A stretch of 64,000 bases of DNA from Triticum aestivum (Eukaryota > Streptophyta > Magnoliopsida > Poales > Poaceae): assembly GCF_018294505.1 (NCBI RefSeq), contig NC_057802.1, forward strand, positions 314,992,821-315,056,820, in the 5' to 3' direction. Below, in pieces: positions 11,023 through 21,974 of this stretch. A program made the position numbers and the translations under genes. Each line of letters opens with the position of its first letter. Position 1 is the stretch's first letter. A model generated the notes under the pieces. The model was not told the origin of the DNA. It did no database searches and saw only the letters and a list, made by a program, of their open reading frames with translations.

Positions 11023-12176
11023 GACCTTCTATATATACCCAAACTTCCAGAAAGAAACCTAGATCGGAAGTTCCGCCGCCGCAAGCCTCTGTAGCCACGA
11101 GAAGTCAATCTAGGCCCTCTCCGGCACCCTGCCGGAGGGGGCCATCATCATCGGTGGCCATGGAGGAGTGTCCCGGAGGGGCCATCATCACCATGAAGGC
11201 CAAGGACCAGAGGGTGGAGGCCATGGAGAAGGAAGCACAAGGGGGAGAACCTCTCCTCCTCTCTTCCGTGGCGCCGGAGTGCCATCGGGAGGGGAATCAT
11301 CGCCACGGTGATCGTCTTCATCAACATCACCATCCTCATCTATTTTACGCGGTCCACTCTCCCGCACCCCACTGTAATCCCTACTTGAACATGGTGCTTT
11401 ATGCTACATATTATGATCCAATGATGTGTTGCCATCCTATGATGTTTTGAGTAGACATCTTTTGTCTTTGGGTTGATGGATGATCTAGATTGGTATGAGT
11501 TGTATGTTTTACTTTGATGCTATCCTATGGTGCCCTCCGTGTCGCGCAAGCGTGAGGGATTCCCGTTGTAGGGTGTTGCAATACATTCATGATTCGCTTA
11601 TAGTGGGTTGGTGAGTGACTGAAACACAAACCCGAGTAAGAGGGATTGTTGCGTATGGGAATAAAGAGGACTTGATGCTTTAATGCCTTGGTTGGGTTTT
11701 ACCTTAATGATCTTTAGTAGTTGCGGATGCTTGATAGAGTTCCAATCATAAGTGCATATGATCCAAGTAGAGAAAGTATGTTAGCTTATGCCTCTCCCTC
11801 ATATGAAACTGCAATAGTGATCACCGGTCTTGTTAACAATTGCCTAGGACAATTCCGCACACCGATCCACCATTATTCCACACTTGCTATTTATATTATT
11901 TAGTAATATATTCTAACTTTATGATAACAGCACCTACTTTCATATTTTAGCTCTCCGATATCATACAAAGTTATCCTCTTCATACCCGCAACGTAGTTTT
12001 ATTTCTCGTTGCTAGTTGGAAGCAAACGTTCGGTGCACGTAGAGTCGTATCAGTGGAAGATAGGGCTTGAGAGAATATTGATCTTACCTTTAGCTCCTTG
12101 TGGGTTCGACACTCCATACTTATCACTTCCACCTTTGGAAATTGCTACGATGATTCCCTGCACTTGGGGATTATCA
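11023..12176 (+). repeat. Gypsy-type LTR fragment, 3' portion
   Basis: From a TATATATA box near 11030 through a leader containing AGATCGGAAGTTCCGCCGCC, it runs to a terminus ...GGGGATTATCA at 12176. This layout (TATA, GC-rich leader, long AT-rich R/U5, final TTATCA) is that of Athila-type Gypsy LTRs, and the leader words recur in the LTRs at 19122 and 23707. Its 5' part is missing. The ORF at 10986-11450 is LTR sequence by chance. Confidence 0.75.
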
Positions 12177-13632
12177 TGGCTCGCCGATCATCGGACAAGT
12201 CAATCAAAGTTCATACCTTGTTCTTATACATGGATCCCATCTCAGATTTTATGGCCTCAAGCCATTTCGTGGAATCTGGGCTCATCATCGCTTCCTCATA
12301 ATTCGTAGGTTCGTCATGGTCTAGTAACATGACTTCCAGAAAGGATTACCATACCACTCTGGTGCGGACTATACTCTGGTTGACCTACGAGGTTCGGTAG
12401 TGATCTGAAGTTTCATGATCATCATCATTAGCTTCCTCACTAATTGGTGTAGGAATCACAGGAACTGATTTCTGTGATGAACTACTTTCCAATTCGGGAG
12501 AAGATACAACTACCTCATCAAGTTCTACTTTCCTCCCACTCATTTCTTTTGAGAGAAAACTCCTTCTCTAGAAAGGATCCATTCTTAGCAACAAAGATCT
12601 TGCCTTTGGATCTGTGATAGAAGGTGTACCCAACAGTTTCTTTTGGGTATCCTATGAAGACGCATTTCTCCGATTTTGGTTCGAGCTTATCAGGTTGAAG
12701 TTTTTCACATAAGCATCGCAGCCCCAAACTTTAAGAAACGACAACTTGGGTTTCTTGCCAAACCATGGTTCATTTGGTGTCGTCTCAACAGATTTAGATG
12801 GTGCCCTATTTAACGTAAATGCAGCTGTCTCTAATGCATAACCCCCAAAACGATAGTGATAAATCGGTAAGAGACATCATAGACCCCACCTTATCTTACA
12901 AAGTACGGTTATGACGTTCAGACACACCATTACGCTGTGGTGTTCCAGGTGGCGTGAGTTGTGAAACTATTCCACATTGTTTCAAATGAAGACCAAACTC
13001 GTAACTCAAATATTCGTCTCCGCGGTCAGATCGTAGAAACTTTATTTCCTTGTTACGATGATTTTCCACTTCACTCTGAAATTCTTTGAACTTTTCAAAT
13101 GTTTCAGACTTATGTTTCATCAAGTAGATATACCCATATCTGCTCAAATCATCTGTGAAGGTCAGAAAATTACGATACCCGTCGCGAGCCTCAACACTCA
13201 TCGGATCGCATACATCAGTATGTATTATTTCCAATAAGTCAGTTGCTCGCTCCATTGTTCCGGAGAACGGAGTCTTAGTCATCTTGCCCATGAGTCATGG
13301 TTTGCAAGCATCAAGTGATTCATAATCAAGTGATTCCGAAAGCCCATCAGCATGGAGTTTCTTCATGCGCTTTACACCAATATGACCTAAACGGCAGTGC
13401 CACAAATATGTTGCACTATCATTATCAACTTTGCATCTTTTGGCATCAATATTATGAATATGTGTATTACTACGATCGAGATTCAATAAACCATTCACCT
13501 TGGGTGTATGACCACAGAAGGTTTTATTCATGTAAACAGAATAACAATTATTCATTGACTTAAATGAATAATCATATTGCAATAAACATGATCCAATCAT
13601 ATTATGCTCAACGCAAACACCAAATAACATTT
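12177..13632 (-). pseudogene. Copia integrase and start of reverse transcriptase, degenerate
   Basis: Minus-strand pol remnant. It contains the HHCC zinc-binding region (HCRLGH then CKPC, 13295-13630), the integrase core with HTDVC, SDRGDEY and the conserved Glu in NGVSERHN (12896-13291), and the post-integrase region (EKCVFIGYPKE, 12518-12727). The start of the RVT_2 domain reaches 12177, where it is cut by the Gypsy LTR piece. Several stops and frame changes separate these blocks. A homologous plus-strand copy lies at 36958-39719. Confidence 0.88.
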
Positions 13633-13749
13633 ATTTTAGGTTCAACACTAATCCCGAAGGTAAAGGGAGTGTGCGATGGTGATCTTATCAACCTTGGAAT
13701 CACTTCCAACACACATCGTCACCTTGCCCTCAACTAGTCTTTGTTCATT

Positions 13750-14697
13750 TTATAACTCCTGTTTCGAGTTACTAATCATAGCAACTGAACCAGTATCAAA
13801 TACCCAAGGGCTACTATAAACACTAGTAAGGTACACATAAATAACATGTATATCAAATATACCTTTCACTTTGCGATCCTTCTTCTCCGCCAAATACTTG
13901 GGGCAGTTCCGCTTCCAGTGACCAGTCCCTTTGCAGTAGAAGCACCCAGTCTCAGGCTTAGGTCCAGACTTGGGTTTCTTCACTTGAGCAGCAACTTGTT
14001 TGCCGTTCTTCTTGAAGTTCCCCTTCTTCCCTTTGCCCTTCTTCCTGAAACTAGTGGTCTTATTGACCATCGACACTTGATGCTCCTTCTTGATTTCTAC
14101 GTCCGCAGCCTTTAGCATTGCGAAGAGCTCAGGAATCGTCTTATCCATCCCTTGCATATTATAGTTCATCACAAAGCTCTTGTAGCTTGGTGGCAGTGAT
14201 TGAAGAACTCTGTCAATGACACTATCAACTGGAAGATTAACTCCCAACTGAGTCAAGTGATTGTGGTACCCAGACATTCTGAGTATATGCTCACTGACAG
14301 AACTATTCTCCTCCATTTTGCAGCTATAGAACTTATTGGAGACTTCATATCTCTCAATCCGGGAATTTTCTTGAAATATTAACTTCAACTCCTGGAACAT
14401 CTTATATGCTCCATGACGTTCAAAACATCGTTGAAGTCCCGGTTCTAAGCCATAAAGCATGGCACACTGAACTACCGAGTACTCATCAGCTTTGCTCTAC
14501 CAGACGTTCATAACATCTGGCGTTGCTCCTGCAGCGGGTTTGGCACCTAGCGGTGCTTCCAGGACGTAATTCTTCTATGTAGCAATGAGGATAATCCTCA
14601 AGTTACGGACCTAGTCCGTGTAACTGCTACCATCATCTTTCAACTTAGCTTTCTCTAGGAACGCATTAAAATTCAACGGAACAATAGCACGGGCCAT
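13750..14697 (-). pseudogene. Copia gag (UBN2-type) with zinc knuckle
   Basis: Nucleocapsid/capsid gene read on the minus strand. An ATG at 14697 begins the usual MARAIVPLNF start. Stops occur in the first 80 codons, and an open frame runs 14460-13750. The CCHC knuckle CFYCKGTGHWKRNC is present, preceded by a lysine-rich basic stretch (KKGKGKKGNFKKNGK). Downstream is the start of the aspartic protease region (SSPWVFDTGS), with the DTG catalytic motif visible. Confidence 0.88.
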
Positions 14698-15889
14698 TTA
14701 TCTACAACAACATAGACATGCAAAATACTATCAGGTACTAAGTTCATGATAAATTAAAGTTCAATTAATCATATTACTAAAGAACTCCCACTTAGATAGA
14801 CATCCCTCTAATCATCTAAGTGATCACGTGATCCATATCAACTAAACCATGTCGTAGTTTTCAATGGTGAACATCACTATGATGATCATGTCTACTATAT
14901 GATTCACGCTCGACCTTTCGGTCTCAGTGTTCCGAGGCCATATCTGCATATGCTAGGCTCGTCAAGTTTAACCCGAGTATTCTGCGTGTGCAAAACTAGC
15001 TTGCACCCGTTGTATGTGAACGTAGAGCTTCTCACACCCGATCATCACGTGGTGTCTCGGCACGACGAACTGTCGCAACGGTGCATACTCAGGGAGAACA
15101 CTTATACCTTGAAATTTAGTGAGAGATCATCTTATAATGCTACCGCCGTACTAAGTAAAATAAGATGCATAAAGGATAAACATCACATGCAATCAATATA
15201 AGTGATATGATATGGCCATCATCATCTTGTGCCTTTGATCTCCATCTCCAAAGCACCGTCATGATCACCATCGTCACCGGCTTGACACCTTGATCTCCAT
15301 TGAAGCATCGTTGTCGTCTCGCCAACTATTGCTTCTACGACTATCGCTACCGCTTAGTGATAAAGTAAAGCAGTTACATGGCAATTGCATTTCATACAAT
15401 AAAGCGACAACCATATGGTCCTGCCAGTTGCCGATAACTGTGTTACAAAACATGATCATCTCATACAACAATTTATATAATCGCGTCTTGACCATATCAC
15501 ATCACAACATGCCCTGCAAAAACAAGTGAGATGGCCTCTACTTTGTTGTTGCAAGTTTTACGTGGCTGCTACGGTCTTAGCAAGAACCGTTCTTACCTAC
15601 GCATCAAAACCACAACGATTTTTCGTCAAGTTTGCTGTTTTAACCTTCAACAAGGACCGGGCGTAGTCATACTCGATTGAACTAAAGCTGGAGAAACAGA
15701 CACCCACTAGCCACCTGTGTGCGAAGCACGTCGGTAGAACCAGTGTCATGAACGCAGTCATGTAATGTCGGTCTAGGCCGCTTCATCCAACAATACCGCC
15801 AAATTATGACATGCTGGTAAGCAGTATGACTATTATCGCCCACAACTCTTTGTGTTCTACTCGTGCATATAACATCTACGCATAAACCT
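14698..15889 (-). other. Copia 5' leader
   Basis: About 1.2 kb of non-coding sequence between the PBS and the gag start on the minus strand. A long leader of this kind is typical of BARE/Angela elements, where it carries packaging and dimerisation signals. ORFs seen here (for example 15290-15529) show no family resemblance. Confidence 0.7.
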
Positions 15890-15902
15890 GGCTCTGATAC
15901 CA
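15890..15902 (-). promoter_or_regulatory. Primer-binding site, initiator tRNA-Met
   Basis: The minus strand reads TGGTATCAGAGCC one base after the LTR terminus at 15904. This is the initiator tRNA-Met 3'-end complement used by most plant Copia elements, and it fixes the orientation and LTR boundary of this element. Confidence 0.93.
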
Positions 15903-15903
15903 C

Positions 15904-16541
15904 TGTTGGGGAATGCAGTAATTTCAAAAAAAATCCTACGCACACGCAAGATCATGGTGGTGCATAGCAACAAGAGGGGAGAGTGTAGTCCACCTACCCT
16001 CGTAGACCGTAAGCGGAAGCGTTATGACAACGCGGTTGATGTAGTCATACGTCTTCACAATCCGACCGATCCTAGTATCGAAAGTACGGTACCTCCGCGA
16101 TCTGCACATGTTCGGCTGGGTGACGTCCCACAAACTCTCGATCCAGCTGAGTGTCGAGGGAGAGCTTCGTCAGCACGACGACGTGATGACGGCGATGATG
16201 AAGCTACCGGCGCAGGGCTTCGCCTAAGCACTGCAACGATATGACCGAGGTGGATTATGGTGGAGGGGGGCACCGCACACGGCTAAGACAATGTCTGTTG
16301 TTGTGTTCTAGGGTGCCCCCTGCCCCGTATATAAAGGAACAAGGGGGGAGCCCGGCCGGCCCTTGGGCGCGCCAAGGAGGGGAGGAGTCCTCCTCCTAGT
16401 AGGAGTAGGACTCCCCCTTTCCTAGTCCTACTAGGAAGGGGAATGGGAAAGGAAGGACAGGGAGAGAGGGAGGGAAAGAGGGGGCGCCGCCCCCTCTCCT
16501 TGTCCAATTCGGACTCCTCAAGGGGGGGCGTGGCCAGCCCT
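15904..16541 (-). repeat. Copia 5' LTR piece (minus strand)
   Basis: It starts TGTTGGGGAATG beside the PBS and matches 10386-11022. It stops near 16541, at nearly the same internal LTR position where the other piece stops. The next 30 bp (16542-16571) are an LTR terminus in the opposite orientation, ending CGTTCCCCAACA. Confidence 0.85.
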
Positions 16542-16571
16542 AAATTTTTGAAATTACTGCGTTCCCCAACA

Positions 16572-18367
16572 GAAAATAAACAAAAAATCGCACCTACGAA
16601 CACCCAAGATCAATATGAACATGCTTAGCGGGTTGGCATCACGATCGATACCATCACCGAATTGCAGCGGAAGAAGAACGTGTCAGTGTGGATCATACTT
16701 GGAGTCCCTGGAACTGTCGATGAATGATCCCTCAAACCGCCAACGAACAGTCCCTCGAACCTAAGACCGAAAGCACGACCTCTCTACTTGGTTGCAAGCA
16801 TGCAACCTTCATGATGCGGGAGCACTTTGCCCTCTAGAGCTAATCATCATCGAAGAATTAGAGGAAGGAGATTAGGACCACATTGGGCTTCTAATTTTGA
16901 TGATTAGACGAACTAGACCAAGCTCTCATTATTCAACCAGAACAACTAGAACTAGGGCTAGATGAACGAGAGGAGGCTCTAAAAACTTCTATGTAGAAAA
17001 GGGCCAACACCTCATGTATATATAGGTTCGAGGGGAGAGGAGGGGCTATCATCAGGGAGGGAAAGCCCCTCCTTGGTGCGCCAGCCAGGGGGAGGAATTG
17101 GACTCCTCACCCACTAGGATTCGCCCCCCCCCCACACACACAAGGATTTTTTTTTGCATCGCCTTGTGGCCCAAGTTGCCTTCCTCCTCTTGGCCCTTTA
17201 AGGCTCGTTGATATTTAATTTAATACAAAATCCTTCTAATAATTACTAGACCCTTATATATATAATTTAACATCACCGAAAACATTTCCCACCTATATAT
17301 TATTTATCGGTAGTACCTGGTATTACCCGATACTCTCCGAAGCCCTTTCGGTGACCCTGAAACACTTTCGGATCCACTCGAAACTATTCCGAATATTTAT
17401 GAAACAATTCCACAAATATATTCTCATTACTCCCATCCTACTAATACTCAACATATCATGATAGCCTCAAACTTGTGACCCCATAGGTTCGATAACTCAT
17501 AGACATGAACGAAATCCTTCGTTCAATGACCGATAGTGGAACCGTGGACGTCCATATCGATCCCTATGAGCACAGGAATGATATTTGAGTGAACATTTGG
17601 TTATCATGTGATGTTCCCTTTGCTTCATGATACTTTAAAATACCCGGGGTGCATCGGTATCCTCCTGAGTCATATACATGCTCACTATATTGTAGATCCT
17701 ATTACCGGTTTGTTCTTCTTTGTCACGGAAATGTCTTAGCATTCCCGTGACATAGTCACCTGTGTCTGGCCAGGCGATGATGGATGCCGTCACACTGATA
17801 GGGCCCTACGAATATGTCTCCATCATCGGAGGAGCAAATCCCACTCTCGAGCTATCCAGTCCCTTGTCAAACTTTCCGATGAACCCGTAAGTTGTCATTA
17901 TGATCACCTAGTTACAGATGACGTTTGAGCAACGCCAAAGTCCATCGTATGGTAGGAAGTGACGAAGATACTCTCATGGTCTGAGGAACTAAAACACATG
18001 CTAACACTCCATGTTATAACAATTGATTACAGATGATATTATCTCAAAGTATAACAAACAAGATTGGGTTGATTCAATATGATCGTTCTTCTAACGTCAT
18101 ACTATCAATGTTGTTTCGGGATTACCGTTACACTTAATGATATCCTGAGATCTGGAAAACATAATCACCAATAACACTTGAGCCAGTCTTAGAGGCAAGA
18201 CCGAGAACCTTTATTTTACCGTTTATCATCTCACACATGCATATGAGTTTTTCACTGAATCACGTATTCCAGAATCATAGCAGTTATAGCATGAAATATA
18301 AACTCTTATTTATGAAAATGGAAATATATTAATACAATATTATTGCCTCTAGGGCATATTTTCAACA
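16572..18367 (-). repeat. Copia-type LTR, minus strand (TGTTGAAAATATGCCC family)
   Basis: Read on the minus strand it starts at 18367 with TGTTGAAAATATGCCC and runs through a TATATATA box (about 17030-17020) to near 16572. The same family occurs on the plus strand at 49936-51420. No internal coding region is attached on either side, so it is a solo or truncated LTR. The first bases are shared with BARE/Angela LTRs but the body is different. I do not assign a family name. Confidence 0.75.
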
Positions 18368-19121
18368 TCTGGAGCATCTAATCTCAGATAGGCAAACTCT
18401 CGGTAGCAATCACAAGTATCATTGTAATCTCTCAGACGAGGTATCTCTCCATCGTTAATAACAAGAAGAAACAAGATGTAGGGTATTACTCTACGGAGGC
18501 CCGAAATTGGGTAAACTATGCATGCAGGCTTCGTTCCGATACTTCTGACCTCGTCATGAACCCCACCGAGGGATTTGATGCTATTTTGCACCATTAGTTG
18601 GCGCTCCAGGCATGGGCGACGTTTGTCAGAGACCTAACCCGGCACGAAGAACCAAAAGGAGCCGACGAATTCTCGTCGGGCCAAACCTTTGTGTTCGGCT
18701 CTTTTGAGCTAGTCGTCGACAATTTGGGGTGACCTTTTGACGTCTCTCCCCCCCCCTTCATCGACTACATACGTTTCATGATGATTGAGTTAGTTTTTGA
18801 CGAATAAGGGACGTGTGAACCTTCCCCGAATCGAACGATATCACGTGGGAATACGAGCGGACCACTGCACGACGGAAGAAGGCTCGTTCGGTCCACCAGC
18901 CCTCCTACGAGAGCTCTGTGAATATAATATTCACGGCGGCGAACACACATCGCAACCAGAAACTCACATGTCGCGCGATCTACATGACAGAAAAGGCGAC
19001 CAACGAGCCCCTTGTGTGGTCCAAGGAAATTGTGACCTTCGACGTCAGCGATCACCCGGGAAACATCATTCACCATGGCAAGCATGCCCTGGTGGTAGAT
19101 TCAATCGCTAGGGCTGCCGCC
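18368..19121 (+). pseudogene. Gypsy gag-protease region, first half
   Basis: Degenerate internal sequence of a Gypsy element on the plus strand. The clearest part is 18918-19110, with NEPLVWSKEIVTFDVSDHP and HHGKHALVVD, the segment just before the aspartic protease active site in this Gypsy group. Earlier sequence has many stops and frame changes. It is cut at 19121 by the LTR element that begins at 19122, and the protease continues at 35166. Confidence 0.8.
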
Positions 19122-20706
19122 TGATATGTCTCCAACGTATCTATAATATATGAAGTATTCATGCTGTTATTTTATCATTCTTGGGTGTTTTACAATCATT
19201 TTATAGCAACTTTATATCATTTTTGGGGACTAACCTATTGACCCAGTGCCCAGTGCCAGTTGTTGTTTTTTGCTTGTTTTTTACATAACAGGAAATCAAT
19301 ATCAAACGGAGTCCAAACGCAACGAAACTTTACAGGGATTTTTTTGGACCAGAAGGAACCCATTAGGCCAGAGCTGCACCTGGGGGGTGCCCCGAGGGGG
19401 GCACAACCCACCAAGGCGCGCCATGCCCCCCTGGCGCGCCCAGGTGGGTTGTGCCCACCTCGGTGGCCTCCCGCACCCCCTCTTTGCACTATAAATTCCC
19501 AAATATTCCGAAACCCTTCGGGGTTAACCTAGATCAGAAGTTCCGCCGCCGCAGGGCTCTGTAGCCACCGAAAACCAATCTAGACCCGTTCTAGCACCCT
19601 TCCGGAGTGGGGAATCATCACCGGTGGCCATCTTCAACATCCCGACGGCCACCACGATGAGGAGGGAGTAGTCCACCCTCGGGGCTGAGGGTTTGTACCA
19701 CTAGCTATGTGTTTAATCCATCTCTCTCGTGATCTATATCATGGGCTTTGTTAATAGTCGGATCATATGATGTTTCTCCCCTCTATACTCTAGTTGTGAT
19801 GAATTGAATCTTTACCCTTTGAAGTTTTGTCATGTCGGATTGAATATTCAGAGATGAGAACACATGATATATGTCTTGCGATATGAATACTTGAGGTGAC
19901 AATTGGGGTATCTTATTGATTCACTTGATATATATTATGGCATTCAACTCCGGATTCCCGCGGTGATATTGGGGTAATCTATGCATAGGGGTTGATGCAG
20001 TTTTTTATTATCTTTACTCCGATGGAAACTTTGGGGTCTCTTTATAGTTCTTTGTGTGGATTGAGTATTATGAATATGAACTTGCTTTGGTGTTATCTTA
20101 GTACGGACTCTAGGATAGATCGAACGAAAAAATAGCTTTGTGTTCTTTGAGTACTGACTCTTGAATAGATCGAATGGGAAGAATAGCTTTGAGGTGGTTT
20201 AGTACCCTACAAACAATTCCTATCTTTTGTTCTCCGCTAATAGGAACTCGGGAGTGATTCTTCGTTACACTTTGAGGGATAATCATATGATCCAACTATG
20301 TTAGCATTATTGAGAGGTTGCACTAGTGAAAGTACGGACCCTAGGCCTTTTTTTAAGCATTGCAATACCGTTTTTGTGCCCGTTTACTATTTGCTACATT
20401 GCTGTTTTTATTTATTTAGATTATAAAAACATATTTCTGCCATCCATATTACACTTTTATCACCATCTCTTCGCCGAACTAGTGCACCTATACAATTTGC
20501 CATTGTATTGGGTGTGTTGGGGACACAAGAGATTTCTTGTATTTGGTTGCAGGGTCATTTGAGAGAGACCATCTTCATCCTACAACTCTCATGGATTGAT
20601 AAACCTTAGGTCATCCACTTGAGGGAAAATTTCTACTGTCCTACAAAACTCCGCGCTTGGAGGCCCAACACGTGTCTACAAGAATAAAGTTGCGTAGTAG
20701 ACATCA
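19122..20706 (+). repeat. 5' LTR of the 16-kb element
   Basis: 1585 bp, TGATATGTCTCC to GTAGTAGACATCA, matched by 23707-24328 plus 34215-35160. It includes a GC-rich leader with GCGCGCC words near 19420, a TATAAATT box near 19490 and an AGATCAGAAGTTCCGCCGCC leader. The two LTRs differ by scattered substitutions and a short deletion near 24000, so the insertion is not very recent. Confidence 0.93.
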
Positions 20707-20716
20707 AGCTCTTTTC

Positions 20717-20734
20717 TGGCGCCATTGCCGGGGA
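20717..20734 (+). promoter_or_regulatory. Primer-binding site, tRNA-Asp type
   Basis: TGGCGCCATTGCCGGGGA lies ten bases after the LTR end. It matches, with one difference, the complement of the plant tRNA-Asp 3' end used by Athila-type Gypsy elements. This supports Gypsy rather than Copia affiliation. Confidence 0.85.
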
Positions 20735-20831
20735 GGTGAGTGCTTGAAGGTATATCTTTAGATCTTGCAATTGAATCTTTTAGTTCCTTGTTTTATCACT
20801 AGTTTGGTTTATAAAAATAAAACTACAAAAA

Positions 20832-21974
20832 ATGGAATTTAGGTTGCATCCTATTATTGATCATCTTTATAATATCTTTCTTGAATATGATGGTTCGGAA
20901 AATTGTGCTCAATTGTTAGAAGAAGAAGTCAATAAAATGCTTGGCACAAAATATTTGAATGATGAGCATGATTGCAATGTTGTTAGTGTGAATTCTTTGA
21001 ATATCCAAAATGCTAATGATGATTACACAAGTCATGACAAAAATGTTTCTTATAGGCATGTCACTTTTTGCGGAGTGAATTGGGAGTGCCTTTGCACACC
21101 AAAGAGGGAAGATAGATTTTGCAAGAAGCATACATATTTGGAAATGAAAAAGTTGCAAGAGAGGCTAGATGATTGTGCTGAAAGATGTAAATTTTTCCGC
21201 CATCCTTGTGAACTTTGCAATGAACATGGTCATTTAAATCTCCAATGCAAATTCTTTCATGATCAAATCGTGTCCACAAATTGTGATAACTTGATTACCC
21301 TTGAGCATCATAAAGGGCTTAGTCTTCTTTTGGGGTATGAAGAAATGAAACGTATAACTAAGGTTATTCCAAAATTTAATCTCGAGAGATTTCTTAGTTT
21401 TGATCTAGAGGAAATTTATATGTTTTGTGCGGTAAATTGCATTGAGAATCCTTATATTGCCAACTACCTAAAGACAAGAAATAAAATGGAATATGAAAAG
21501 AGTACTAATGAAAGGGAAAATATTTCCCAATACCCTCCTAGTGTTTATGATGATGAATCAGGTAAAGAGGAGGAGCTTCCCATCCAATCAATCTCTTCAA
21601 CAAGAAGCTTGGAAAAATTAATTAAACCCACACATGATGTGGTGAAGAAGAAAAGAAGAAAGAAAAGAGGTAAAAAGGTATCTCTCCCAAATAATGTTGC
21701 TCCCATCACCATCGTGCCTCATGAAAGTGAATCAAATATGTTGATGGAGGATGATGATACTGATGATGATTTTGTTATGCCTATTACTTGTTGCGATGAT
21801 TATGATTGGGAAGACAATGATATCCATTATGATCTTGAAAATCTTTTTAGCACTTGCTTGGAAGAGTATGATAATAATGTTTGCTATACTATTGGTGCCA
21901 TTCATGCTATTGATAAGACTGATTGTGATGATATGCAAAACCACAAGCTTGGGGATGCTATGTTTGATGAGTAA
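20832..21974 (+). CDS. Zinc-knuckle ORF of a non-autonomous Gypsy element
   Basis: A 380-residue intact ORF about 100 bp downstream of the PBS, the position of gag. It has a CCHC knuckle, CELCNEHGHLNLQC (CX2CX4HX4C, about residue 125). A second Cys/His-rich stretch precedes it (CLCTPKREDRFCKKH). A basic KKKRRKKRGKK segment near residue 275 could be a nuclear-localisation or nucleic-acid-binding region, and the C-terminal third is very acidic (D/E runs). No Retrotrans_gag capsid domain is recognised. I infer a nucleic-acid-binding, gag-like role. It is an LTR element protein and not a host gene. Confidence 0.75.
   Translation: MEFRLHPIIDHLYNIFLEYDGSENCAQLLEEEVNKMLGTKYLNDEHDCNVVSVNSLNIQNANDDYTSHDKNVSYRHVTFCGVNWECLCTPKREDRFCKKHTYLEMKKLQERLDDCAERCKFFRHPCELCNEHGHLNLQCKFFHDQIVSTNCDNLITLEHHKGLSLLLGYEEMKRITKVIPKFNLERFLSFDLEEIYMFCAVNCIENPYIANYLKTRNKMEYEKSTNERENISQYPPSVYDDESGKEEELPIQSISSTRSLEKLIKPTHDVVKKKRRKKRGKKVSLPNNVAPITIVPHESESNMLMEDDDTDDDFVMPITCCDDYDWEDNDIHYDLENLFSTCLEEYDNNVCYTIGAIHAIDKTDCDDMQNHKLGDAMFDE

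Larger units (their letters stand above)
10386..16571 (-). mobile_element. Minus-strand Copia element (BARE/Angela-like), rearranged
   Basis: Read on the minus strand: 5' LTR piece (16541 to 15904), tRNA-Met PBS (15902-15890), long leader, gag (14697-13750), integrase and the beginning of reverse transcriptase (about 13632-12177), then a foreign Gypsy LTR fragment (12176-11023), then a 3' LTR piece ending at 10386. Most of reverse transcriptase, all of RNase H and the U3 side of the 3' LTR are missing. The two LTR pieces match each other closely over about 630 bp. Coding frames contain several stops, so the copy is dead. Confidence 0.85.

Noticed and set aside
10029..11339. Pro/Gly/Arg-rich frames in GC-rich DNA
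   Set aside because: They lie within Copia and Gypsy LTR promoter and leader sequence on both strands and recur in other LTR copies.
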